From assembly GCA_009103225.1 (NCBI GenBank), contig RHPI01001616.1, positions 515,827-579,826 of the forward strand: a stretch of 64,000 nucleotides of DNA, read 5' to 3'. Positions 46,440-59,971 of the stretch are shown piece by piece (within the stretch, counting starts at the first letter, position 1; each line of letters starts with the position of its first letter). The notes under the pieces are model-generated. The model searched no databases. It saw nothing but the letters and a program-made list of their open reading frames with translations, and had not been told where the DNA came from. The stretch comes from Chlorokybus atmophyticus. Its lineage: Eukaryota; Streptophyta; Chlorokybophyceae; Chlorokybales; Chlorokybaceae. The translations under genes and the position numbers were made by a program.

Positions 46440-46684
46440 NGTGCTGGTGGGATGTAAATCCACACAAACGCCTAACGCTGCCCGCTTCCCCGCCCCTTAT
46501 TTCCCCAGCCAAGGCCGTTGCGATCTCCTAGCTGGTAAGGCTTCAATGAGAGAGAGAGAGAGAGAGCGCAAAGCGTAATGTGCCGTGCAAGCTTGTCTCT
46601 CTTAGTGTCACTCTTCTGGCTGCAACCGTTGTGTTGTTGTCATCACACGGCTTCAGTGCACCGCCGCCGCGGTTGCTGCGCATG

Positions 46685-46910
46685 CCAACATGTGGATATA
46701 AACATTGACCCGGCGGATATACCGGCAAACACAAGAGCGCCTTGGTGCCGGTCTGTACAGATGTGAAGGTGACCCTCGCGTTGCTAAATGCGGAGCTCGC
46801 GGCACGCCCGCAGTACTAGTCCTTCACTTTTTCGGCCTGTCATGCATCAGGCTGCAGAACCCAGCGAAGGTGTGTTCTACGCCGCGGGCCACTTGTTGCC
46901 CGGCTCGCAG
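46685..46910 (+). pseudogene. Acetolactate synthase fragment
   Basis: Reads DINIDPADI, then APWCRSVQM and LQNPAKVCS in shifting frames, matching the DIDPAEIG to NPMKV region of the real gene (exon 4 end) with frameshifts. It is the third partial copy in the window. Confidence 0.7.
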
Positions 46911-48902
46911 CAACATACATAGCATATGCACACCAAAGTACAAATACACCTACAAGCGCACAACCTCAACATGAAAACAGCACCCGCGCGAGAGCACACC
47001 CGCTGATAGATCACACAAACACACACGGTGGTGTTAGTGGTGGTGAAGGTAGAGTAGATGAGCCCGGTGGTGAGCTACTGATTGACAATGACTGCCCGCA
47101 TGCTGTGTGCTCATCACATTGCTTGCATGTTCATTGCATGCGCCTTCTTACACCACATTGTATGTACACAGCCAACACCAGCACGCTTGCACACAACACA
47201 TGCACACACATGCAGCACGTACAGTGTTAGCAGTAGTAGGTAGATTGGGTAGAGTAGCCCGGTGGCGAACTACGTGGTAGTGTGAAATGTGAGTGGCATG
47301 ATTGTGGGATGGTGATGGTCGCTGTGCATGAGCATATGCCACGCGCATTGTATGTACATGTGCACACAGCACAACGGACACCACACGCACCCAGCCAACA
47401 TGGACACAAACGCGACAACATAGAAAATTACAGCACACTCACGCACTCAACGCACTCATGCGCGACACGCGTTGTAGTGGCTACAGAGACATGTATTCAA
47501 TTGCATGTGCGCAAGGTTTCCATCAAGCATTCTATCACAACCATAACACTGAATTTGCATATGAGCATTGCATCAGTACAGTATGTGTTCTGAATCAGCT
47601 CGCCTTGGATCACGCGCTTTACCTTTAGGGTGTTGTGGATTGTCGTTGCTGCTGCAAGGGTGCAGCCTACATTGGCATGGCATGGTGTTGTCACTGAGTT
47701 ATGACAATGGTTGTGCTATAATTGCTATAATCTTGGTGGAAGATGCGGGAGCAGCGACTGTTGCTATCATCGTTTCTTGTTGATGATGATGTTGTCGTGG
47801 TTGCTGTTGTGTTCCTGCTGTACTCTGTTCTCGTGTTGTAAGTAAGTAAACCCCACCCCACCTCACACCACACCACACACTAGGTGCCGGAGGAGGAGCT
47901 TGTCCATGGGGCCGCTTATTTGCGATGTGAGGAACGGCCTTAAAGACAACAACACAAGCCCAAATGCTTGGCAATTTGTGTAAAACAATGTTAAAGCACA
48001 TAATCCATACACATACTACGCACAGCTGGCTTGCGCACATGCAATTATGCGGTACTGTATGTAGCTTGGTGTGACGATGTTGCTGTTAATGGAGACTAGT
48101 ACTGTAGATGTATAGCCGTTTGTGCATGCGTTTAATGTATCCAGCTTAGGGACGTGCTTGTTTGCGTGCAGTTTACTTCCACAGCCACAAGAATGATGTG
48201 CACGTGTCTACCTCAACCACCGACCCACGTAAATGCACCCGCGCGCGCACATGGGGCATGTGCTCCTTGTCACGCACGCATGCATTAGGATTGGGCTATA
48301 ATTCTAGCAACTACCTCATAGGCTGCACTGTCCGGTTGCTATCCGTGCGCTCATCAGACCGTACTTACCAGTGTCGCCTATCATAGCCAGCAATGCCTGG
48401 TGAGTAGGTTCCAGAGCTCATAGGCTATGTAAAAGCGCCATAGATTGCGCAGCAGTCTACGACAGTTCCAGTGGTGCTCTTGTGAGTATGCATAACACGC
48501 GTGTGCACAACAGCACGTCATATATCATGTACGCATGGTGCCCCGGCAACATGGACGCGCTCCATCTCTCTCTCGCACGCAAGCACATGTGCACGCAGGT
48601 GCTCGTACCACACACGCCCGCACGTCTCCCTCCCGTATCTTCTACCATGCTTCATTTACCACCTTCAGTGCATGCACCCGCTGCGCGCGCACGCCGCGTG
48701 TGCATCAAGTAAGCTCCTGCCCAGCTTCTTCACCCACATCGCACGATCTCCTCGATCAGGGACGGCTCTCATGCTTGTGCGTGCATGTGACTCGCTGTTG
48801 TTACTACTCCCATGTGTCTCACATCCAATGTTTCACTGCAATTACTGTTGGGAGGGGTGCGTATGTTCTCTCCTATGCATGTAAGTGCACCGGGGGGGGG
48901 GG
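46911..48902. other. Gene-free stretch with repeat copies
   Basis: It holds interspersed repeat copies at 47030-47170 and around 47255, and CA/TG-rich sequence. A G run (48893-48902) leads into the N gap. No supported coding region. Confidence 0.5.
47030..47170 (+). repeat. Interspersed repeat copy with AGCCCGGTGGT motif
   Basis: Close match to 7335-7470 over about 130 bases. A second motif copy (gtagcccggtggcgaac) follows at 47255-47270. Confidence 0.6.
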
Positions 48903-49040
48903 NNNNNNNNNNNNNNNNNNNNNNNNNNNNNNNNNNNNNNNNNNNNNNNNNNNNNNNNNNNNNNNNNNNNNNNNNNNNNNNNNNNNNNNNNNNNNNNNNN
49001 NNNNNNNNNNNNNNNNNNNNNNNNNNNNNNNNNNNNNNNN
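48903..49040. other. Assembly gap (138 N) between two G runs
   Basis: The N run is flanked by poly-G on both sides (48893-48902 and 49041-49061). True distance and adjacency are unknown. Confidence 0.98.
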
Positions 49041-49289
49041 GGGGGGGGGGGGGGGGGGGGGATTGTACAAAAGATGTTATTCCTCATAGGTTGCATGTGT
49101 TGGCAATTTGTGATGTGCTGCTGACAGACTATTGGATATGTGTGCGCTGTTGTTAGAGTGCATGCTGTGCGACACAACATATGTGTAGTGAGCTGGTTGC
49201 CGGCGGCAAGCCGAGCACTCCATGTCAATTCTATTTTGTCGATGTCTGATTAAACTGTTACAGCAATCCCAAATGTGCAGAACAGTTGA

Positions 49290-49560
49290 CATTGTGTCTG
49301 AAGCTGCTGCAGAGGAAGCCGCACACGAGGCCGCCAGTAAGGCACCACCAACAACAGCAGCTGCAAATGGAAAGAACAGCAATCACGAGCAAGCACATGC
49401 GCCCAACAACATAACAACATCAGATGACTCGCACAGCCACACATGCGCAGCGACTCTGTTGCATCCAAAGCGAGTTCATCACACAACCCTTTTACCTCCT
49501 GCTAATGCGCCCCACTATTGGGTTCGAACCGAACGGACACAAACACACAGTCACAGTCAC
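49290..49560 (+). pseudogene. Golgin last-exon fragment
   Basis: Reads SEAAAEEAAHEAASKAP, then HEQAHAPNNITTS and DDSHSHT, matching KESEAAAKEAAREAASKTP, QERAHAPDNPTTS and EGSHSHT of the golgin at 34168-34704. No GRAB domain or coiled coil is attached. It abuts the acetolactate synthase fragment on its right. Confidence 0.75.
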
Positions 49561-49569
49561 AGCTCAGGC

Positions 49570-50420
49570 ATTTGTGTAGGAACGCACGGTGTGGGCAATT
49601 CCTGCTTGAAAAACGACAAAAAGAAATTGATGAGCATGTCTTAACCACATTTGCATGGAGCAATGGATAGCATAACGTAACAACCGCTCTATTACCTGGT
49701 GATGCATGATGACACCGCCGTCACCATCGATGTCAATGACAAGCTTGTCAGGGCAAGCCGCCTGTGCACCCAAGGCAGACGGCAACCCAGCGCTCAGCAA
49801 GAGCCCAATCCGCCAGAGCTAGTCCACCGTCTGAAAAGGCATCGTATGTGTACCTGCACCACGGCATAGACGTCGTTGCGCTGCCACCAAGTCCACCCGA
49901 AACCAACCAAAAACCCAGGAAGCTTGCACACGTGGCATGTATCGAGGTGTACCATTGCACTGCCCACATGTGGTGCTGTCTCACCCCCGTTGTGATGACC
50001 GCCTCTCTCCTTCGTCAGCTCACACCTCACAGACTCGCTGAATGGCGTATTGTGGCATGATCATGTCATTGTCGCGTAGCAGGAACTGCAAGCACTTTTT
50101 TGTTGTTGACAGAGCTGGCAACAAGTGGCCCGCAGCGCAGAACACACCTTGATTGGGTTCTGCAGCCTGATGTTGTCTACTTCTGCATGCCAGGATGAGA
50201 AATCAAAGGAGGGGTTTGCTGGTGAGGCGCGAGCTTCGCATTCAGCAATGCAAGGGTCACCTTCACATCTGCACAGACCGGCACTAAGGCGCGCTTGCTT
50301 TTGCCAATCTCTGCTGGGTCAATATCCCGTGCGGTCCACAAACTTGCGCATGTCACAAGAAACAGATACCTGCAATGCAATCAAACTCTTCCAGCTTAGC
50401 ATGCTTTTCTGCGTCCTGCA
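49570..50420 (-). pseudogene. Second chimeric copy: golgin exon scrap joined to acetolactate synthase fragment
   Basis: On the minus strand it starts with 'ctgcag' and DAEKHAKLEEFDCI (golgin exon 2, about 50380-50417), then FVDRT fused by deletion to [36 protein letters not shown], intron, exon 5 and 6 matches ([12 protein letters not shown]), and ends in exon 7 at about 49570. It has the same layout as 39620-41120 but is inverted, with a different internal deletion. Confidence 0.8.
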
Positions 50421-50561
50421 ATACGTGTGTAAACGTGTGTGCATGCGCTCGCGCGTGTATGTGGACGATTGTGTTTGGGTGTGCGCGCCCATGTTCATGT
50501 GCGTCCAACAACATGTGCGCACAACTATAAAAAGTGATGTGTGCCATGACCTCACCTTTAT

Positions 50562-52653
50562 TCACAAGGTGCTGTTCGGGAGGTGATGATGTTGAGGATG
50601 CGACGACGAGGCCACGGGCTCAGACGGGATCATCCCCAGACGAACCCACATCTCGCGAACGGCAGGAGTCTGCGGCTCAGGCAATGGCGGACCACAACCT
50701 GTATACATGTATATGTGTGCGTGAGCATGTTGTGTCAGTCTCACACGAGCTGAATGGCCGACCGAACTGATGAGAGTGAAGAGAGTGTATGTGTGCTTTT
50801 GTACACATGCGTACATGTGTGTATGTGCATTTTGTTGCGGTGTTACCCACCTGGTGGGAAGTTGGTGTTAACATTAGGTCCGCGGACAGCACGTACAGCG
50901 GCATCATACACGGCAGCAGCCTCCTCTGCCGACCCGTATGTGCCAAGCCACACGCGCCTCTGACCGCGTATCTCCGCCGACCACTGCGCAAGAAGAAGAC
51001 AACACAACATCAGTCACATTGATCATGTTTTCAATGACACAAACACCAAAACAGTGTCAATGACCAGCCACTTACCCTTCCACATCGCCGTTGTCTGATG
51101 CCTCTATACCGTCCATTGCGGGCGGATCCGACACCCATGTGACCAATGTTGTTGAGACTGTTGTTACTATTGATGCTGGTGTTGTGGGTGTTGTTGAAAG
51201 TGTTGTTGTTGCTGCTGGGAGGAGGAGGAGCAGTGTGGCTGTTCAGCACACTATGCATCATCAACGCCGCGTTGGTGTGGCCGTCGCCTCTCCGCATGGA
51301 CATATTCCACAGGTACTGCACGTGCGTGGCACAAAACCTGCAAACAGAGAAACATACACAGTACTTGCACGTGTCGACCAATGACAACGACAATACCAGT
51401 AGCTGCGATACCGAGAGTGATACAACACTGACAATGCCAACATCAACAATTATACGCAACAATGCACCCACACGCGCGCACATGTGCACGTGCGTGCCAC
51501 CGCACACACATGCAACTGTTGTGACAGCACACAACAGCACCACAACAACAATAACATCCAGAAACAAGTCAACTCACCTTATGTCTTCCTCTTGCATTGA
51601 CACCGCTGCTCTGCACCTCACTCGTGCATTTCCTTCATCCGACACAAAGTCGCACTGCCTGTACGGCGCATTGCCATCTTGCAGTATGTGTTTCAGGCAG
51701 TACGCGTGGGGTTCGAGACACAACTTCCTGCATCTTGTTGCTGCGGATGAGCAAAGGAGCCTCCCTTCCAAGTCGTAATGAGTCCTTGGCATGCGGGTAC
51801 CGTTGTGTTGGTGGGGCTGGTGGGAGTTGCTAGTTGTGGTGGTGGTGGGGGAGGTGGTGTTGCTGCTGGGACTGTTGGTGTTGTTGCTGGTGTTGTTGCT
51901 GTTGGTGTGGTTGGTGTTGGGGATGCTCAGCTGCTGGTACTGCCTTTGGTGCCTGGCTGAGGTGCTTTCGCTGTTCCTTCTCGGCCGTGTGGGGTTACTG
52001 TTGTTGTTGCTGCTGTTGCCATTGTTGCTGTTGTTGCTGTTGTCCGTGCTACTGTTGTTCTGTGGCACCTGACCTTGTTGTCCTGGTTGTTGTTGTTGTT
52101 GCTGCTGCTGTTGTTGCATCTGAGCAGCATTGTAATCTCGCTCCCTATACTTGCGGTTGTACAGCCAACTTTGCACATTCATCTCCGTGATGGTGGCAGG
52201 AGGGTGGTTGTTGTTGTTGTTGCTGTTTGCACCAGCCTTATTGCTGTTGCTTGCTGAGGCCGATAAGCACAATGCAGTCAGCCCTGGCATCACCTTTCTC
52301 ACAACATCCTTAACACGCAGCTCGCCAGTCTCAGCCACATACGCCTTTGTGAAAGCCTCCTCAAGAACCTACACAACAACAACCACCATGAGCATGACAA
52401 CAAGGATGGGAGTGTGGGTATGTGTGTGGGGGAAAGATACCTCAAGTTGTTCAAATGAAGGCATCCATTTTGGTTTGGATGCTGGGCGGGAGGAAGGAGC
52501 GAGCACGGGGCTGTTGTTGTGGTTGTAAGGGTTGGAGTTGGTGTAGCTGGCGTAGTTTCTGTGGGGGTTGTTGTGGTGGTGATGGTTCATGGGGATGTGG
52601 CTACTGGCGTTGCTGGTGTTGGTGTTGAGGTGGGCGGCTGAGCCGTCGTCCAT
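50562..52653 (-). CDS. Transcription factor: WOX-like homeodomain + C3Hc3H zinc finger + AP2/ERF domain
   Basis: Five exons: complement 52441-52653, 51578-52368, 51076-51337, 50851-50983 and 50562-50698; all phases agree, 511 aa. Residues 1-60 are Asn/His/Ser-rich. Residues about 63-150 resemble a WUSCHEL-type homeodomain: [16 protein letters not shown], then helix 3 [15 protein letters not shown] at 134-148, with an Asn-rich insertion between. A poly-Gln and Asn-rich linker follows. Residues 277-340 carry [27 protein letters not shown] and FCATH, the Cys/His pattern of the C3Hc3H finger of KANSL2/INO80D proteins. The AP2 domain is at about 411-465: [37 protein letters not shown] and NTNFP. 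The tail is [19 protein letters not shown]. It should act in the nucleus on DNA. A fragment of its end lies at 39063-39510. Confidence 0.85.
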
Positions 52654-52839
52654 GGTGGTCGTCGTTGTCCCCAGTTCACGACAGCACGCCTCTCGAGTTC
52701 TTTCAGCTATGGCAGCACGGCGTCCCCCAACATTTAATGCAATCGCTGTTGAACCAAAGAGTGAGACAGAAGGCGGAAAGAATTAAGTGGGGTGTTCAAG
52801 GGTGGTATGTCGAATCTGACACGCACGCATGCACGCACG

Positions 52840-53363
<524 letters not shown>

Positions 53364-53399
53364 CACACAGCTGCATTTTGCAGTACATGCCGAGGCGTC

Positions 53400-55890
53400 T
53401 GCTAGCACCAAGGTAGACGAGCGCTTCTCATGCACGCACGTACATGCGTTGAATGCTGTTGACTTACGACTTACATGTAGCTTATGGTTGTATGCTATGT
53501 GGCCGTATACTACAACTGACAGTAGTAGCAGTAGTGCATGCGGTACACTTCAAAGTGCAAACTTTTATCCCAGAGCGAGGGGGACAACTTGATGAGAGTG
53601 TGTATTTCGGATATTTGTGTTGATCTGCAGGGTCGATAGAGATTGTTTCTATAATGCGGGCGTTGGACACATTCACGTCATACCAAACGTTGATACATGC
53701 ATGCATGTATGCACTTCGCACTGCATGCAGACGTAGTAGCGGGACATTAAACTTGTCAACGACGGGGACGCGCTAGACAGTGCCTACTCTCACACACACC
53801 ATTTTCATGAACAAGTTGTATACACGTGTTTCATATAACAATATCACTTCAGGCAATTCTCCTCTGGACCAAGACAACGCAATGACCGGTGCTGGCCATT
53901 GAGATGGGCAAGTGTTACAGCACTTGCATATGCATATGGTAACCTTGACACTGCATTGTGTCGGTTGCTTAGATGTCACCACAGAAGTTAGTGCTGAAAC
54001 GGAAAACAAAACATATATGACAAAATGCGATGATGAAGGCATTACATGGGAGCATGTGTCTGTCCGATGGTTGCAGCGATAAAAAGCGAGTAATTTGGAG
54101 AGGAATCAGCAAAGGACATGTGGCGCACTTTGCTCATCTGATTTACCGTTTAGAAAGCCACAACGCTCATGGCTTGAGGCATGAGGGCGGAGGGGTAGCA
54201 CTTGGGTGACATTCCACCATGGCGCTGGTCCGAGACAGCAGCATTGCTTGCCCCCGCTCTCCCAGTTTTCCAGCACAAGGGCTATAGCAGATCCACACCA
54301 GCACCAGGCCAACCTCCTCCTCCCGCCGCCGCCGCCGCCGCCGCCGCCGCTCCTGTATGCACAAACCTTGTTGGGGCCATTGCGGCCAAGGTGCAAAAGC
54401 AGGTAGTCTCAGACGTCGGTGCAGGCGGTGGCAGCCAAGGTGGTGGCGGAGGCGTCTATTTCTGGTACGGCTAGCTACTATCTTCCCGGCTGTTATGCTT
54501 GGGCACCTACTTTATTAACGTCTAGCGCTTGAAGCTGGCTCTGGTGTGGGCTTTGAAAGCTTCACGCTTCCATCTGGACTTCCAGGCCTCTTGCAGGCGC
54601 AAGGAGCACGACCAAGGCGACGGCCAAACCCCTGCTTCTAGCAATTGCATGCAATCCACCATACCATAAGCATGCATGCAATAGCTCTCTTGCATGCAAG
54701 CTTGTTGTTGTCCGAGAGGCTGGCACAGGGTGGTGGTTGCAACTAAGCTTGGGTTCAGTTCAGTCAGCAAAGCAACGTGCATAAGTACCTACCGCATTAT
54801 TGTCGGAAATTGGTTTGGCAGCTCATCTGGCATGGAACTTCACTCTACATGTCACTCAGTTTTGGGGGAGGGGTTTGTCGTAGAAATTTGCTCCTGACCA
54901 TGGTATGTATAGGTCAGGTTCGTTCATCCATGCTACATCCGGTCTGCAAGAGTGACACTAGTCTGCATCCTATAACTAGCATTGGAGTCCTCTACGCTAG
55001 TTGAAAGAGCGCAGGTTGTAAGATACAAATCTTCGTGCTGCATGGTAATGGACCACTTGTGTTACTGTTGGTTCTTTTCGTCTCAAGCGCATAGCAGTGT
55101 AGAGCGCCTGTCGTGTGGTGATATCACAGGACATCACAGGACAGGACAGGAAACTCTTGTACATCAGCAAACAGATAAAGCAAACCAGTTTGAATGTATG
55201 TGTGTAAAGTGGACACACATGCACGCGCACGTGCGCAAGTGCGAGAGCATTCGCAAGCGTGTGCATGCGTGTATGACCGCGAGAGACAGAGTTCACCTGG
55301 TTAGCTAACTAGTTGCCCTCTTGCTCCCTCCACTCTCTCACATGTCAGTGATGTTGTGCGTGCACGCGTCATTCCATCCAACATAATGGCGGCTAGGACG
55401 CTGCGTGCTTGCCTGCAGTGCCTCATAATGAAAGCAAGGGCTGGCTGGCATGCGCCAACAGCAACGTCATACAGCCGCAATATCCTTAACTCACATTTAC
55501 ATGTTGGGTACAAATGGCAAAAGGGATTGGTAGCAGGCGCGCAGGCTGATGCCGGGTTGCCACAGCCAAGGTAAATTGCTGCATTGTTTCTCCAACAACC
55601 AACCATTGTTGAGTGGTGACATGTATGCACAGGGGCACAAAGGTAGTCCTTTAGGGAAGAAGGCAATGGCCCACAGCTTCAGCTTTGAAGGTGACAATTA
55701 CAAACAATGGCACAGTTACGGACGTGTGCATTGCTGCTGTGAACGGAACGTTTCTGAAGCACGATGACATTGTAATATTGGAGGAAAGGTGCTCTCTACC
55801 GCTATTTCATAAATTTATGCAGATGGGTGCATGTTTTGCACATGACTGGCATTGTAATGGTTTGTCACTCGCGCCTTAGGCTTTTAACGA
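53400..55890 (+). repeat. Segmental duplication block, copy 2
   Basis: Direct relative of 36490-38870. Its middle (about 54.2-55.2 kb) also matches the arms of the inverted repeat at 44.2-46.4 kb (shared 'gcatgcatgca' then 'cttgttgttgt' then 'gccgagagg'-like). A coding-like piece at about 55685-55795 reads KVTITNNGTVTDVCIAAV but no family was recognised. Confidence 0.6.
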
Positions 55891-56139
55891 TAAGAGTGCA
55901 GCAGTGCAGCACGCCACGCCAGTCAAGATACTATTGGACCAAGGTATACTCGTGCTGCACTATAGAGTTTCCACAACATGCACGCTGCTTGTACATATGA
56001 TTACTAGCTTGCACACAAGCTTTTATTATCATATTGTATGTTATGCTTAGGCAATCAGCAAAGGCCCATCCTAGTTCAAGGCCCTCAGTTTCGTATGAAA
56101 GCTTGTGCATATGAGACGAGAAGGGTTTAACTATTAAAA

Positions 56140-57135
56140 AGATTGCTTCGCGACGTCAGTTGACAGAGTTTTTTGAGCTCAAGGGCTGGAGTGGCATTGT
56201 TAAGATGCGCGTTGAAGTGCCTATATATACTCCAAACTATATAGTCTCTTTTAAATTGGAGTTGCTCGACGAGTCGAAGGACTATATAGGTGTTACGGCA
56301 GCTGTTACGGGAGCTGGGCGTAATACATAAGAATAGAAATAGCCATAACTACTAACATGGTCTTTTATGGCTTATATGGCCGGACGCTTATCGTAACAAT
56401 GGGCAACATTCCCGATGCAACAGTATCAAAGAAGGCTCCACGCACCCTCGACCAGCACATGGCTCACATCACGGGTAACATCAACATTGCAACTCACAGA
56501 GCACATTGAGAGCTGTCCCGACGCATTGTGCTGAAGTCGTGGGTAAGGACAATATCTTTTACGCCAAATGGAGAGAGGTGGCAACCTCCTTGCAGAGATT
56601 AACGGATTGTCGCTCCTTGACAAGTTCCAACACCAACGCTTAAACGGCTCTGCAGTACTACTTATTATGAAGACACGAAATTTCCCTGTGCGTCAGGACG
56701 TTGTAAACTTGACCAGCAATGTTACAACCTTCACGACCTAGCATGTGGAAGCTTCTCCAGCCAACATAGCGCGGACAAATGTTCTTGGACTACGTATCTC
56801 CACACATAAAATGTTTTGTAAACAAGCCGTGTTGTCTAGCCTTTATTTATGTAATTAAGGTGGACATACTTGTGCAGTACAGCAATGTCTATCAAGATGC
56901 TGAGGAGCTTGTTGCTCACAGTATAAGACTGCAAGCAAACGTGGGTAAATATGTTGGCGTAAGGGCCTGCTGATGTGTTGGTTTCGTATTCTTAAACACT
57001 ATTATTGTCGATGGTTTGCAGTGCCATTCTTGGTGACGCAACGACTACATCCGGGCATCTTGGAGGAGCACTTGCATGAGCGGCGCGGGGTGCTTCGAGG
57101 TGTTGGCAGTGGTAGTCGGATGGATATCCTATGAT
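56140..57135 (+). pseudogene. Decayed copy of the PD-(D/E)XK nuclease-like gene
   Basis: Reads, across frameshifts, RQLTEFFELKGWSGI, LLDESKDYIG, a THQ/TRALDQHMAHITGNI-like piece and a last-exon match LHPGILEEHLHE to GVGSGSRMD and stop at about 57132. These follow the order of the gene at 42286-44011. The header was not found. Many stops. Confidence 0.7.
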
Positions 57136-58329
<1,194 letters not shown>

Positions 58330-58795
58330 GTATNAAGCATGCGCGTGCAATTGGATGTTTGTGCAATCTCTATCCCTCAGTCCAACTCGTTTCCTCCCTT
58401 TCCCTCTCTAACCCGCTAGCAGCAGGGGCGCGGTGAACGTGGCGGGGGTGTTGAAGGGTGCTGGTAAGCTTGTTGGCGCAGATGCACACATCCCCTTGCA
58501 CGTGCGCATGCGCGGACAGCCATGCATACACACAGACGCTCACACACATGCATACACGCTCATGAGCGCATGCAAGCCTGCGCAGTTGAGCGTGTGTGTA
58601 CACACGCATGCAAACGCATAGGTATGCATAAGCATGCGTACTAACATGCGAGAGCAGTCACACATACATGTTCGCGCGCGCAGATCGACACATCCATTGA
58701 CAAGCACGCATGAAGGCACATACCAGAACGCATGCATGCACGACACAGCTGCGCACACAAGCACGCGTACATCTACACAAGCCCAACATGCGCAC

Positions 58796-58910
58796 GTATG
58801 CACGACGGCACGTTATACAACGTTGGCAGCAACAAGCTCAACAAGGACAGCTTCACCAGCAACACGACATTACCACCACCGACACTTGCGCAGACGGGGT
58901 ACATACTAAC
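58796..58910 (+). CDS. Possible exon of an unrecognised gene
   Basis: The frame reads MHDGTLYNVGSNKLNKDS, then NTTLPPPTLAQTGYILT, ending at 'aacggtgagg', a fair donor. An upstream piece near 58433 reads NVAGVLKGAGKL before 'ggtaagc'. Composition is protein-like but no family is recognised and the exons could not be linked. Confidence 0.2.
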
Positions 58911-59971
58911 GGTGAGGGGCCCGTCTCGCCCCCAGCCTCGTTCTTGGGTCGCAGTCACAGCATCGCCTCACGAGTGCTGCTGCTCCTCGTGCGTGAGTAG
59001 GATGAGTATACGTCCACAGGTGGGCGGATACTGTGGGTTATCTTTTCACAAAGCACTGGATGTGGCTTTTGGCCGCCGGTTGGTCATGCTTGTCGCTGTC
59101 GGTATGTGCACATTGAAACGCATATGCATGCACGTGCTCATGCATGCATAGGCCTAGCGGTAAGTGCACTATACGAGCCTTAAAGTCGTAACCCTTCGAC
59201 CCGTTCAAGTGGGAAGATGGCGTACATGGTGAGCGGTAGGTCCTAGACAAGGACATAGCCATGAACAAACACAAGTTGCGCGCTGGTAATGTTCTTTGTC
59301 GCATTACCATCAGCTCCGATGCCACCAGTGTCATCATGCAGCCTTGTGTACACACACTCAGAGTACGGAGCATCATATCGCTTAGCGGGCAGGTGTGCAT
59401 TTGGTTGTCAACGCCAATGTGTGCGGCCATGGCAGGGCCAGCATGCGTAGCATCACATACTGTGCGGACCTTATGGAACACTTGACGGTGATGTATAGAG
59501 TTCTTGCACTTTTCCTGTGGTAGCCTGACCACCATGGGTAGTAGCTTCTGTTTCTCAAACGCTGTCTGATAAAGACATACACGTGATGTGTCATTGTATC
59601 TGCCTCATTCAAACAAGTGTTCCCCACATCTGTTCAGGCTGTACGCATTATGCACAGCTAACCAGCCACCACAAGCAGTTTACATAACGATCTCATTGCC
59701 AAACAGCTCAACAAGTAGGCAACCTGGCGCGTGACCAAGGAGTGAAGTAAGTCAGACAGCATAGTCTCAAAGTATATCCTGCATAGCAACTCACCAAACT
59801 AGACGTACAAAATTGATTGGGAAGCACTGCCCCACAGCCCAATGTGGACTAAGCTGCAACTACATAAACTTGACTTACTGACTTAGTATAGACAGGTTCC
59901 AGTGCACAAGTCTAAGTGAGCTTGCCAAAAGCGGTGGGCCCAAACATGGTCCGAGAAGCTGGCAAGTTTGC
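58911..59971. other. Gene-free stretch downstream of acetolactate synthase
   Basis: The last 250 bases are probably 3' UTR: they match the flank of the pseudogene at 41.05-41.12 kb in reverse. The piece 59200-59540 has coding-like words but many stops. Confidence 0.45.
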
